A stretch of 64,000 nucleotides of DNA from the NCBI GenBank assembly GCA_021234155.1, contig JAJEKV010000014.1, forward strand, positions 4,047,563-4,111,562. Reading direction: 5' to 3'. The translations under genes and the position numbers were made by a program. How positions within the stretch are numbered: position 1 is the first letter of the stretch; every line of letters starts with the position of its first letter. Source of the DNA: Isoetes taiwanensis. Taxonomy: Eukaryota > Streptophyta > Lycopodiopsida > Isoetales > Isoetaceae. The notes under the pieces are model-generated. The model worked only from the letters and a program-made list of their open reading frames with translations. It did not search any database and was not told where the DNA came from. Below, one piece after another: positions 49,258 to 62,404 of this stretch.

Positions 49258-50842
49258 ATTGACGAGGACATTGCTATTGGAATTTCTTAGATAGCAAGTA
49301 TTTTTGGGAACACTGAGGTGAAGAAGTTGAATTTCATAAAAGAGAATTAATCTCAAAGAAGATTGAGTTAATACGAGAATTCGAGACCATGGGTTCTGCG
49401 AATAGTTTGAAGACATGGATGGGAAGTACTTGAGTATTCTGAATTTCTCTTTTACAATTCCAAATCCATTTCCCACACAAACTTTACCCCTGCAAATCCT
49501 CTTGTTGAACTTATCATAAGGACCATGAGTTTGTGGGAAAACTTTGAGGAGGAATGGCCTGCTAGAATATGCAGAATCACCTAATAGAAGTGGAGGGATA
49601 TTCACTTGAATTTCTTGATCAGTAAGTTGACCTTTTTTTTTTTAATTTCCTGCCACTCAATGTTACTACTAGTTGCTGCATAATTTGTTTGGAGGCAATT
49701 TTATTGTAAATGAAACTCTTCTTGAACTGATTTGAGTCATGGACAGAATCTGTTCTTGTCACACAAACATTTATAAACATCCTCTGTGTGTAATAATACT
49801 TTATAGCAGACATGAGTGCCATTTATGTCGATTGTAATAGTCATTAGGGAAAAACTACAATATACCCCTAACTTTTTGCAAAATTCACAACATACCCCTA
49901 ACTTTTAGAAAATTCATGAAATGCCCCTAACGTATAGGTTTTTTAGGGACATTTTGTGAATTTTTAGAAAGTTAGGGGTATACTGTGAATTTTGCAAAAA
50001 GTTAGGGGTATTTTGTAGTTTTCCCCTAGTCATTACCTTTGTCACTTTTCCTTGATTTCCCCCATAAAAATATATGAGAACCATCTACTACACTATATAC
50101 ATTTGGAAGCCCTGTTGCATCATGAAATTCTCGTATACAGTGAGTTAATCTTGCACCAGTAGGTATGGCCACAAGTCTTTTATATAGCATTGTCTTTGAA
50201 GCCAACACATGTATTATTGTCTTGGTGTATTTCTGCAATGTAAATTGCCAACATAGCTGTTCCACATGCAATGGCATGTCACCAATGTGCAAGAAAGTAA
50301 AGGACCATGACAACAATTTTCTTAGGATCAATAGTGGCCCTGACCTTAACTCCTAGCTAAATCAAGTAGGGCATAACTAATTCTACAAGTCTCTTGAAGC
50401 TGGCCCTTTTCATTCTGTAAAATTGATGCCACATATCATCTTCAAATGAGGGCAGACAATTCCATACATGTCTATACTATCCCACTGTGTTCTTTGCCTT
50501 GAAGCAATCCAAAATCTTCTAAGTGGTCTTCTAACTCTACATGAGCCAGCTAACATCAAAGTCGAAGAAGCACAGAAGAACATACCATTATTGTCTTGCC
50601 GATCATCGCCATCGAACATAATCATGGGATCTTCAAGCTCATTGAGCTGTAAACAGAATCTTTGGAAGGCAAATCCATGTGTTAGAGCTTGCAGGAGCAT
50701 GGCAATCATGTCTAGAATGAGTGGATACATGATAGAAGGCCCAAAAATGCAACCCAAGCAAGAATCGTGGCAATCGAAATATCCCACAAAGCCTATCTAC
50801 CGGCAAGAACATGGAAGAAATATCCCACATTTTGGAGGTTGA
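49252..50842 (-). pseudogene. Harbinger B transposase (HARBI1-like), broken by MITE
   Basis: Blocks on minus: CRVRRPLRRFWIASRQRTQW (~50550), DATGLPNVYSVVDGSHIFLW (50120-50060, first catalytic D in VVDGSH), TQRMFINVCVTRTDSVHDSN (~49790-49740), LLGDSAYSSRPFLLKVFPQT (~49590-49535, second D) and CVGNGFGIVKEKFRIL (~49480-49440). The usual catalytic E of the IENxFG motif is G here. Several frameshifts are present, and the MITE at 49847-50026 splits the gene after KSDKGND. Confidence 0.85.
49847..50026. mobile_element. Mutator-type MITE, 180 bp
   Basis: Almost entirely inverted repeat: about 75 bp at each end, built from CCCCTAACTTTTTGCAAAATTCACA-type units starting GGGAAAAACTAC / GGGGAAAACTAC. The 9-bp duplication TAGTCATTA flanks it exactly (49838-49846, 50027-50035), which fits a Mutator-like element. 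It can fold into a long hairpin. Confidence 0.92.
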
Positions 50843-51149
50843 TTCAAATTCGAACGAGAATTATCCCATAAAAATCTACCCTACTAGAGAGAGTCCACGA
50901 CTCTGTTCTCCAGCGAGCAGCCAATTTTCGAGGCCTAACCGACGCTGTTAGGCTTCGAGAGACATTGTCTCTTGTCTGTACATTTTTGGGAGTTGTATAG
51001 CACGAGAGATGTGTATTTTGACGAGCATGTGGCCAATGCAAAAGAGAGATTGGTCGAAATTAGAGTTTTTTTTTTTAGGTTGCTGGAAACAAAAAATAGG
51101 CCCTGTTATTTCGGCTTTTTCGGCAGGTTATCATTTGGGGTGCCTCAAA

Positions 51150-51255
51150 CATTTTTTCATCCATTGGATTGCAGAATATCATGCAGAATATCCCATCCTC
51201 AGACATTTTTCATCCATCGGATTGCAGAATATCATGTAGAGTATCCCATGAGGCA
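51150..51255. repeat. Tandem duplication, ~60-bp unit
   Basis: TTTTTCATCCATTGGATTGC and the following AGAATATCATGCAGAATATCCCAT-like sequence occur twice with few changes. Confidence 0.8.
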
Positions 51256-51461
51256 GCCCCTGCTCCATTGGTTGCAAACCAAGATGGGGTCAAACTGCCC
51301 CATTTTGACCGGCTTCATAAGGAAGTCATTTGAAAAACAATCTAATGGTTCTAATACAAGTCAATGTCTGATACGATAAGACAATCCTCAAACTTCACAG
51401 AACAAATCTGAATTCTTAATACAAATCAACCTTGCAACTACATCTCTACAAACTAGTACAC

Positions 51462-51545
51462 AGAATAGAGCCTGGGGAGTCGAACCCCAGCATGATGCCC
51501 ATGCTCTTGTAGACATAGCAGCCACCTCGAAGGAGCTATAACTGC
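51462..51545 (-). mobile_element. tRNA-like SINE fragment 1
   Basis: On minus the B box GGTTCGACTCC is perfect (51476-51486). The upstream part, TCCTTCGAGGTGGCTGCTAT, is shared with 51800-51886. The A box is weak and no intact cloverleaf was found, so a functional tRNA gene is not supported. Confidence 0.6.
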
Positions 51546-51799
51546 ATATGATCTTCTTCTATTGTAACTGCATATGATCTTTTATTGTATTTTGGAATTA
51601 ACGGATTGAACACATATACAAATAACACAAATAAGATCGTATCCCAATCCTTAGATAATCACATCTGGATGTGCATAATCCACTTTGTGGAAGCTTATGC
51701 ATGTGAACACCGATACTTAGCGACATCTGAGTGATTACCACCATCTATAAGCATTCTCAACTCTGTCTCACACTCTACAAAAAAAACATCACAGATTAT

Positions 51800-51886
51800 T
51801 GAGCCCGAAGAGTTGAACCCAGACAAGATTTCCCATGCTAATCCGGACATAGCAGCCATCCCGAAGGAGGGATAACTACTATACCT
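51800..51886 (-). mobile_element. tRNA-like SINE fragment 2
   Basis: Diverged second copy, with B-box-like GGTTCAACTC (51810-51819) and the shared GGCTGCTATGTC(C/T) stretch. Confidence 0.55.
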
Positions 51887-52212
51887 AGGGGCCGTGGCCC
51901 ACTGAAAATTCCAGTCAATTAGTATGCATAAAAATTATCATTTCGTTGTACAAATCAATCTTGAATTCAAGTAAAGCACCCTCATTCACATTCAACAGAG
52001 ATGCATAACAACCAGAACTACGCACTACACAACTAGCACTATGCATTAAATTGAAGAAGCCTCGGCTGAGTGAGTCAGCAATAACATGTGTTGCAACAAC
52101 TACCAAGTTGAGCACTCCAACATCTATGTGCTCCTACGAGCACTAAAACAAAAACAACTTATTCACACATATCGATATCGAACCTGACGCACACACAAGC
52201 AAACCTAAATTA

Positions 52213-52692
52213 TTAGTTCATGGGCGGCCTCGTCCGTGCGTGCCTAATTACGTCGTCAACTTGACGAATTTCTTGGATTAGTAAAGCCTTTGCAAGACTA
52301 ATATGAGACTGCAAAGTGTACAGCTCCAAAAATAGGAAATCCAATTGCTTCCATTCCACACTAGATATGGCAGTATGAATAGCATCAAGAAATGCAGTAA
52401 GTTGGCACCTCAAGACAAGAAAAGGTGGCTATCCGACGAGCCTCCATGCCATCTATATAACATTGCAAACCAGCTCCTGGGAAGAGAAAAATTCTTCTGG
52501 CTCATCTGGATATACACGAGGATCAGGATGCGAAGCATCAATCTCTGAGCTGAAGAGCAAAGGCGAAAAAGTCAAGATTGGATGATTCACATTGGGCTGC
52601 ACATCTGAATCACTCTCCATGATAAGTTTGCAATAACATCTCACTACAAAGAAGAGAATAAACTCTACAACAAGCACAAAGTGAAAATTCAC
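52213..52692 (-). other. Two small coding-like frames of unknown nature
   Basis: A 79-codon frame (52692-52453; DPRVYPDEPEEFFSSQELVC) and a 66-codon frame (52413-52213; SHISLAKALLIQEIRQVDDV) lie close together on minus and could be exons of one short gene. No family recognised. Both may be chance. Confidence 0.25.
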
Positions 52693-52767
52693 ATACTATA
52701 AACTGCAATTGTATAACAAACAAAGGTAAACAACCTCAAACTAACTGTCATAGCGTGATTGCTTGTG

Positions 52768-53583
52768 TGGATGGGAATACAGTCTAGACCAGAATCCAGG
52801 ATGACAAATGTAATGCCGTTGTAGCATTAATTTGTGACCCCTGTAGCATTTTCGGCTATTACTCCATCGTACGGATGAACTACGAGATGTGCCATCCCAA
52901 TTCAGAAACTAGACTTCGGGCCGGTTTTAAAGCGGTAAAAAACGATTCAATCGGAGCTCTGATTGCAAAGATATGTCCAACGGAATTTCAACTTCTCTCC
53001 ACGACTTTAGCCCTTTTTAGCAAACACTTGCCTTTTATATCAAAATAGCTCCTTGCCTTTGATTAGATTACTTGACTTATCATATAGGATATTATCTATG
53101 GGCTGCTTCCTCAACTAATAATCATCCCAATGATAGTGCCTTGACCCCTTCCATAAATATCAATGGTTCTTCACCCCCAAATGTTATGTTATCCTATGCC
53201 CCTTCTTTCTATACACTTGGGGATACATTAGGACTAACAGTCACACACTATTTGCCATATTTTTGCCATATTCTCATAACCCATTCGTCTTGGACCACTC
53301 CCCCATGCTTGCTCTGTATCAAAGAGACAATACCTGTAATTTCAAGATGGCAAGGCCAAAAATGAGCCCTCTACTTCGGCTTTGCAGTGGCGAAATAGGA
53401 AATATGTTCTTTGATTTTTTAAAGCAAAGATGGAACAGAAACTCTGTTATCTTTCATTCTTTTGCAAATTTTTGGCATACATGAGGGGGCACAACTATTA
53501 TTTGACTGCCTAACTATTATATCTTGGAGTTCACATCCTCCTCGTGGATGGGAATATAGTCTAGACCAAGCTCCAGGATGACA
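52768..53583. repeat. 36-bp direct repeat pair
   Basis: GTGGATGGGAATA(C/T)AGTCTAGACCA...CCAGGATGACAA occurs at about 52768-52806 and 53544-53583. The sequence between holds no recognised gene. Confidence 0.7.
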
Positions 53584-54440
53584 ACATCAAGGCTATAAAT
53601 AGGATCTTGTATGTTTGGAAGTTCACATCCTCCTGTCGCTAAGAATAGTATCATCTCAGTACTATTTATGGCCAGGGCCATGTTTCTCCACGGGCAAGTC
53701 TGCAGGCAATCCAAACAGTATGGTTCTTATATTAGAAGGCATACAATGATCATGATTCAACAAGACTCTCCAAGCTGCTCTAACTCTAGCAGAGTTAGAG
53801 GGTATAATCCATGAATTGGACAATGCAAAATTTTCCGATCTTATCATCCTCCGCAACGTATATGTCAGGCTAGCAGCCGGCCTTCGATTGCCATGATAAC
53901 TAACAAAATAGGCAGCCCTATTTAGCAGGTTCTTGTTGTCTAACACAATAAGGTTCTTCGCATCACCAGCCACCCACCAAAAATATATATCCTTCCCTAT
54001 TTCAATCATAGATTCACTAGATTTATGAAGTCGATACACGTAATGGACCTTTTCTGAGTCCTGCATGCAATAATCTACCATGCCCTTTAAACAATATAGC
54101 CTATTGTTCTTCAAGGCCTTATATACCAACACATTTGAGGGCCAATTGAAGTCTTTCTTGATGGCCTCATTCGTGGCCTTGGAAGTCTTGTCACAAGCGC
54201 TAAGAACAGGCTGGCAATGCAAATGATCCACATAAGCATTTTGTTCAAGTGCCACTTCCCTTGCCGAGCAATTCCTACCATAGCATCATAGAAGCTTCTA
54301 GGGACGTCCTGGCCTGAGAGCTCCAACGTCACACTAACGTCAATTGCTACACAATTCTGTCCAAAACCAGGGCCAACAAAGGAGCTACCAATTTGACGAG
54401 AATTGAAAGATGGAGAGACAGCCCCAACTACCCTCTTACT
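53517..54440 (-). pseudogene. Unidentified gene fragment fused to Harbinger C
   Basis: On minus, 54420-54260 encodes GAVSPSFNSRQIGSSFVGPG, then DVSVTLELSGQDVPRSFYDA. After a frameshift near 54250, a 197-codon frame continues to 53662 (TSKATNEAIKKDFNWPSNVL, KVHYVYRLHKSSESMIEIGK, DIYFWWVAGDAKNLIVLDNK, AAYFVSYHGNRRPAASLTYT). Composition is protein-like and unlike any transposase I know. It joins Harbinger C at about 54445 and may be host DNA captured by or fused to that copy. Confidence 0.5.
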
Positions 54441-54445
54441 CTTCC

Positions 54446-55402
54446 TGGTCTAATGACACAAACATGCAAGAATTGCTTATCAAAGCTGCATATACCTTGT
54501 AACAATATCGAATGCCTCTTGTGCCTGCCCCTGTAATCATGGGGCCTGAAATTTTTCCTTGGTTTCCTGTACAGATTGATATGGCTCCCGTCAACAATAC
54601 CAAACACATTAGGAAGACCTGTGGCTTCCTTAAAATCTGCTATGATTGATGCCAGCCTAACACCATTTGGGATATTCACAAATCGATGAAACAACTTCTT
54701 GTTGCTAGCCAATGCATCTGTGACCAGTCTAATATACTTGCTTACAGTAGAACATGAGATGGCAATTCACCATGAGCAAGGTAATAAATGACCATAGCAA
54801 CTTCTCTTCTTGGCTCCACTGGTTTTCTGACCTTTTGCCCGGTTTTAAAATGTAAGGGCATAAGAGTTCAACTAATTTTTCAAAAGAATGTCTTTTCATC
54901 CTATAGTTATGCAACCATTCGGACTCTTCATACATGGAAAGGTCAATCCAATCAAAATTATCAAGATGATGCCATTGAGTATGCTGCCTTGGTGCAATCC
55001 ACCACATTCTTGATGGCCTTCTGATTCTGGCAATAGTAATTGAGACTACAAGGCCTTGGAATAAAGAATTTTTACTTGATTCAAGAATTGAGGAGGAATC
55101 GTCAAGTATACCCATGTAATCTCTTGAATTTACAGAATCCATCCACTGTAGCAACAAAAACTGAACTTCAAAACACCATTGAAATGTCTGCAAAAGCAAA
55201 CCGAACACCATCAGCAACATTTCTGGTTCCATTCTGTTTTCTCCGAGAGTTTCCGGCCAACAATGACAAAAAATGTTTAACAGCCCTGTTAAGGCGTGGG
55301 AGATGGACACGTCTCTCGATATCTCTCACCCTAATACGTATAAACTTTCTCTCTCACCCATATACGGTGAGAGACAAAAAAATGTTGGACATGTGGAAAA
55401 CC
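54446..55402 (-). mobile_element. Harbinger copy C, truncated (transposase N-terminal half)
   Basis: Highly similar to 27945-28936 of Harbinger A. Encodes the N-terminal part (55310-54729) and the first catalytic D (GIVDGSHINLYRKPRKNFRP, 54712-54449). A one-base loss in LKPGKRSEN against LKPGQKVRK in A shifts the frame. About 24 bp is missing near 54755. It keeps TTG where A has the stop. The right TIR is complete (GGTTTTCCACATGT complement, 55389-55402) and is followed by TTA and a GA/GAAA run. Confidence 0.88.
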
Positions 55403-55403
55403 T

Positions 55404-55426
55404 TAGAGAGAAAGAAAGAAAGAAAG
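55404..55426. repeat. GA/GAAA tract at LINE-4 3' end
   Basis: AGAGAGAAAGAAAGAAAGAAAG joins the Harbinger C end to the LINE-4 3' end. Confidence 0.95.
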
Positions 55427-55473
55427 TTTATTATGTCTATGGGAGGCCTCAAAGGCCTATTAGACAAAACCAC

Positions 55474-58400
55474 TTAAACATCTTCATAAAATAATAGATG
55501 AGTTTCCAAATCCTCATCTAGCTCATCACTCTCACTCAAACTGTCTGAATTATCAACATTAACAGCAGTGTGAGAACTTAAACAAGTATCCCTATGTTGG
55601 AGAAGTTCAATCAAATATTTTCCCAACATATCACTATTAAGTGTAAAAAGAGTGGGTAGATCGTTATAATGAATACCATGTTTATCTCGAATTGCTTCAT
55701 AGGCCCTACATCGAAGCAATGTATGATCTTCATCCTCCACCTGCTGGTTTGAGTCACATACCTTGCAGTATCTTTGATCTCGTGGTATGATATGCCCCCA
55801 TCTCCCGGTGGGAGCTAAGACGGATCCTGCAGATAGAATGTCTCTTTTGTATTGAAATATTTTCCTGTAAGTGTGTAGATGGCGTCAAATTCGGATTTAT
55901 GCTTTGCTTGTATAAGATCATCTTAGTTTTGGGCTGCCTCCACATCTTCATAAGTATCTTCTTAGAGATCCATTGTCTTAGATCCGAGTCAACCAAGATC
56001 ACTTCTTCCCATTGGATATCCCATTTTTGGAGCCATTTTGTTACATCATGTAATAATCCTTTCTCTTTACTTGATATCAAAGCTTTGTGAGCAAGCCGAG
56101 ATTCATCCAATGCCAACACCTTCTTGAGGTATATAATACACCTCAAAATAGCTTCTCCCTCAAGTGGCATTAGCCCACTTTCCGTCAACATCATAGGGTA
56201 AGGTGTTTGAGCTTTCACTCCCAACTCAAGCCTTAAGAACTTCTTCAAGACTTGTTCTATATCATCCCATAGACATTGTGGAATGCTTGGCCCCCAAATT
56301 TCAGATCCATATAGGATTACACTTTGCACAAGTGACTGATACAGACTTTTACTTTAAGGTTCCAAGACCATAAATGAGACCTCCTACACATGCTATGCAA
56401 CGCATATAAGGCTCTTTGCCCTCCATCAACTCGTTGTGAAATACACATATTCCATCTATGATTCCTGCTGAAAATAAGGCCCAAGTATTTATAAGAATCA
56501 CATATACTCACAAGACTCCTTTATATCTGAAAATAGGTTCCCGCTTGAGAGCACCAACCGTCATAACACTTGTCTTGTCTAAGTTCACTTGCATGCCCTT
56601 TTTGATCACAAAATGCAGCCAATCCATCTAGGTGTTTTTGCATGTGTTCTTTTGATCTTGCAAATATAACAACATCATCGGCATACATCAATAACTGTAC
56701 AATGTAGCCATGTACTTCAGTACCTCCTGGGCAATTATTATGTAGCCAAGCCTCTAGACCATCAATGAACAAGCCAAATAAGGTGGGAGACATCGGGCAA
56801 CCCTGTTTCACTCCAATGTCACTTTCTACATGGGCTGAAACATCAAATGAAAAAGGTTGTGATAATTCTACAAGCACCTTCTCATAGAGCACCTGTACTG
56901 CAGTTCTAAGCTCAAGTGGCACATTAAGCGTTTCTAGTCTTTCCCATAATTGCACACGTGGAACCTTATCAAAGGCCTTTTTAAAGTCAACGAATGCCAC
57001 ATACACTGGTTTTTTTGTTCCTTTAACATTATCAAAGACCGTTTTCAACACCAACAAGTGGTCCAATGTGGATCTGCCAGGCCTAAAACCAGCTTATGCA
57101 TTCTTGCCTTTTTGATTGACTTCTGCCCATAAGCTCAATTTTTTTTCTCCAAAATAGATGCAAAAGTTTTGAGAACAAATTACTTACCGAATTGTTCTAT
57201 AGTTACTTGCATCTTGTCTAGATCCCCTTTGAATATCGGCACCACTGCTTCTGCACCAATCAAACGGGAAGCCTTGTGCCAATGCAAGGTTAAACATGCG
57301 AAGTAATGATAGGAACAACACTTGGACCTGCCCATTTTAGATGTTCAAAGACTAAGAGAATTCAGATCTGGTGCTTTACATTTGATAACGATGTAATGCC
57401 ATCCTTTACCTCCTCCTCTTTAATTACCAATGTCGATCTCACAATGTTTGTGTTGGTTGCTGCATTATGGTAGAGAGCCATTACATATTGCCGTAGCTCC
57501 TCTCGCTTCAAGTGGAATATCATTGCTTTTAGTCTTCTTAAGGCCATTCCAGAAAAGTTTAGGCTCGTCTAGATATCTTTGACACAAAATCTGCTGCCTT
57601 TGCTTGATATATTGCCTTTTCTTACACCTTATAACACGCTTATAGCTGCTTTTATAGTGCATTTTAAGATGCTGATCACATGTTTGCCAGCGGCGGCTTA
57701 GCATCTCGGCATTCTCGGTCGAACCATGCTCTACATGGTAGGCCTCTGCGTGCTCTTTTTGAGATAAAGATCTCTCCGTTGCCTCCTCTAAAAGCTTTAC
57801 TAGTTGGTCGTTCATGGCATTTAGACCCCTTCCCATTGTAAATTGGCTGCCTTGTCTTCAACACAAGAGCGGTGCGATTATGGAGATGAGGCTTCGAAAA
57901 TATTTCTTTTGCTTATATTGATCTTTGATAACGTGTCGGTCAACCTTTAGAGAGAAAATGCAATGGGTTATGGTCTGATTCAAGTTCTTCATTCCCTCAT
58001 CAGAAAATCGATGACATCACACAATGATTCTTCCGCCATAACTAAATAATCTACAAGTACTCCTTGCTCAACAAGTGTTATTCATGGAATGAGGAAATCT
58101 GTCCAGCCCATTACATATTATCAAATTTATTGTTGCCACATAAGCCGAGAAAACCGCCCACTTTTAGTGACAGTTAGATCCTTTGACCGTCTTCTCCTTC
58201 CCCGAGATTTGCATATCATGATCGTCCATCTCTTCCAAGCCACAATGGGTCCTTATCCCCCTCGTGGAGTGAAGCGTACCAGAGTGCCAATCCTACTATT
58301 AAAATCACCCGCCAATATTATCCCGCCTCGTTTGGAAATCCATGATGTCCTGTTCCAAAGCAAAGAACAAGTCATCCTGAGATGCATCAGTTACTGAATA

Positions 58401-58740
58401 TGTTTTTGTGTGCTTGGGAGCAAAATAACATACTGCCATGAAATACGGGATATGTGATCCTTTTATTTCCAGCCAAATGTACTGTTGGTTCTTATCCTTT
58501 CTAATACCTGTGATTAAATCTTTGCATGCTGGTCTAACAAAGCAAGCTAGGCCACCATTGCCAGTATCTGTGTCTCTGAATCTTATATTTTTCACTGAAT
58601 ATATCATCTCGAATCCCTCAATATCCGGAAGAGCATACATATCATGTTCCTTAGTTTCCACGAAACACATAACATCCACTTTCTCTAGAATTGTATACAT
58701 GCTAAGAACTTTGTCAATAGTCAGCCGGTTAATATTCCAG
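55474..58740 (-). pseudogene. LINE-4 ORF2 (endonuclease and reverse transcriptase), many lesions
   Basis: Endonuclease: 58700-58305 (VDVMCFVETKEHDMYALPDI, NGGLACFVRPACKDLI). RT: 57066-56521 ([52 protein letters not shown]), 56511-56320 (SYKYLGLIFSRNHRW) and 56329-55754 (LYGSEIWGPSIPQCLWDDIE, LRLELGVKAQTPYPMMLTES). The C-terminal tail is at 55740-55474. Many stops and frameshifts lie between, especially at 57070-58300. Confidence 0.88.
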
Positions 58741-58769
58741 ACCGTTATTCGTAAGCCTCCCGCAAGTAC

Positions 58770-59504
58770 CTATTCAAAAACAACCTTCCCTTTGAGCCAT
58801 TTCACCTTCTGGTTATTTTGTTTTGCCTCTTTAAACTTTGCCAACTCCTGCTTCTTTTCCTCGCAGAATCGATCTTTTGTAAGATCATCGTTAACCCAAA
58901 TGAATTTGCCTTTCAATGTATGCCTCTGCTTTAAAACCTGAAACCTATCCTCTTTATTGACAAATTTAACCAAAATATGCCTTGTTCCATGATCACGTGA
59001 ACCAATTCAAAAGCTTCAAAGAAATCCAGTTGTTGCATTTCTTCTCGAAAAAATTTTGAAACTACCTCTTTCAGATTCTCCTTGTCCCGCTTTCGAGGCA
59101 AGCCTACAATTCAAGATTTAAAGCCCTTTGCTTTCTTTCCTGTGTCTCCACATATGATTCAAATGCTTGCTTTAATTCATAGAACTCGTGCATGCTTTGT
59201 TCTTCGCTTCTTGTCTCCCCAGTAATTCAACAATTTTAGATTTTACCTGGTCAATCTCAGCTTCGCATCTCCCCGGAAGTTTGTTTTCGATTCATTCTCG
59301 GCCCAGAAGGTGTTGGATTTCTGCCATTAATTTCTCCTCGCGAGATGCTGCCTCCTGCCTGAATGCTATGAGTTCATTCAGAATAGTACTCAACGAAATT
59401 TCCTCTGCTTGCTCTGAGTTGGAATCTTCCTCTCTGCCTTTTGCTGCAGTCCGCTTCTTCCGTGCCATTGTCGGGTAGCAGCCACGAACTTGCAACCAAG
59501 TCAC
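58770..59504 (-). pseudogene. LINE-4 ORF1 (broken)
   Basis: The N-terminus is at 59469 (MARKKRTAAKGREEDSNSEQ) with a coiled coil (ILNELIAFRQEAASREEKLM). The C-terminal part, 58973-58770, reads MVKFVNKEDRFQVLKQRHTL and WVNDDLTKDRFCEEKKQELA, matching ORF1 of LINE-1 and LINE-2. Frameshifted in the middle. Confidence 0.75.
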
Positions 59505-59705
59505 CGGAGAGCAACTGCTGAAAATACCCGACCGTAAAATTACAATTACAGATACCTAAACAGATCCAAACCTGGTCATGCATATACTGTTAGAAAGGTC
59601 TCGGAATCCGCTTTCCAAAGAGCCCAAGCACGTGCCAATCTGACACTCTGGGAGAGAGTTATGGCCTGTTGAACTTTCACCTCTGAAACCCTAGCGTCCA
59701 GCGTC

Positions 59706-59724
59706 AGAGAGAGAGAGAGAGAGA
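59706..59724. repeat. (GA)n tract 6
   Basis: Short GA run between the LINE-4 5' leader and the internal LINE fragment. Confidence 0.95.
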
Positions 59725-61175
<1,451 letters not shown>

Positions 61176-61186
61176 AGAGAGAGAGA
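61176..61186. repeat. (GA)n tract 8 (short)
   Basis: AGAGAGAGAGA between the LINE-5 5' end and the Harbinger D left TIR. Confidence 0.9.
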
Positions 61187-61187
61187 T

Positions 61188-62403
61188 GCCTTGGCCACAT
61201 GCTGATTTAGAGAGCATGAGAGAGAATATGAGAGATGGGAGATTGGGAAAGATGGGAGAGAGTGGAAAAACTTAACTCTCACCTAGAGAGATGATTCGCC
61301 CCTAATAGCCGTTAGGGGTGTTTTCATTATCCAGTCACTTAACCATCCCCCTAAAATTATATCGCCTGAAAAAACTCCCCAAAAACTTTCCCTCGCCAAA
61401 AATTTGGGGCGCCGTTTCCCCCTGTTTCTTGGTCTTCAAGGCCACGCAAATCCTTGAGTTCCCACTAATTCTTGCATCCGCCTTGTTGATCTTCGGTATT
61501 TAGGTATTATATTGCTTATTTGATCCTCAACAATTCAATTCTAAGCATTCATACAGTTTACTGATCTCAAATTCCTTTGCAACATATATTGTTTCGTGCT
61601 TCTGCACTTCAATTCTTTGAAATCAAATGTCTAAGATTACTAGATCTGCCTTGCTAACAGGAAGTAGACCGTTTGTACCTCCTCGAGTGGAGAAAATGGT
61701 TCCAAGGAAGACTCGAAAAATAACAGGGCAGATTTCAATGAATGTGGATTTGGAAATGAATTCTGAGCCAATTCTGACAACAAAACAATCAAAGGAAAGG
61801 AGATGTAAGTGAGTTCTAAGCGAAATCCAAGTCTCTGCTGTAACTGCGAGTGAATCTTTGGAACCCGGGAATTCATTCGCTATTGTGGTACATGATAAGG
61901 AAATCCTAAAACATTAGATATAAAGAATAGAAAGGCACCTGTCCAATGGACATATTAGGGTGTTTCTACCTTCCTCAACCTCTTGAATAAGATGGAATTA
62001 GTTACTAATGGCAGCTTGAATCTGTCCAACACACAATAGAGAGAAATCCTTATGAAATTACAGCAAACTATTTGTGGATTAGTTGAATTGAGGCAACTTA
62101 GCAACAAATGGGATAAATTGGAAGCCAAATTTAAGGACAAGAAAGAAGCTTGCGGTCACACGGGTTCAGGGCCTTCAAATTGGCAGTTGTATGAAAGAAT
62201 GGAAGAGGTCAAATATGGTGTAACATCAGACAATCCCATTCCGGGTGCTAGTGATGATGGAGAATTTGGGAATGAAGCTTTCGAGGCAACTGATTTGCAC
62301 ACCAATTCTAAGGCATTCATGAATGATAATTTTTATAAAACAGCTGGAACTGAAACTGCTTTTGAGAACTAGTTTGAATGTAATAAAGAAATTCCCAATG
62401 CTA
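61188..62403. mobile_element. Harbinger copy D, left part
   Basis: The left end GCCTTGGCCACATGCTG is followed by DNA about 97% identical to Harbinger B 48050-49130. It is cut at 62404 by the hairpin-ended element. No nuclease part is present. Confidence 0.85.
61627..62372 (+). pseudogene. Harbinger D Myb/trihelix-like gene (broken)
   Basis: MSKITRSALLTGSRPFVPPR gives 61 codons to the same stop as in copy B. The trihelix-like part follows in 62052-62372 (MKLQQTICGLVELRQLSNKW, PSNWQLYERMEEVKYG), which runs further than in B, to KTAGTETAFEN. Confidence 0.75.
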
Positions 62404-62404
62404 A

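Larger units (their letters stand above)
55427..59705 (-). mobile_element. LINE-4, near full length (4.3 kb), degenerate
   Basis: The 3' hairpin AGGCCT/AGGCCT is at 55444-55458 with a TTTC tail. The 5' end borders a short (GA)n at 59706-59724. About 235 bp of 5' leader precedes ORF1. Confidence 0.9.

Noticed and set aside
51462-51545. Functional tRNA gene on minus
   Set aside because: The B box is perfect, but no consistent acceptor stem or A box could be drawn. A second diverged copy nearby favours a SINE.
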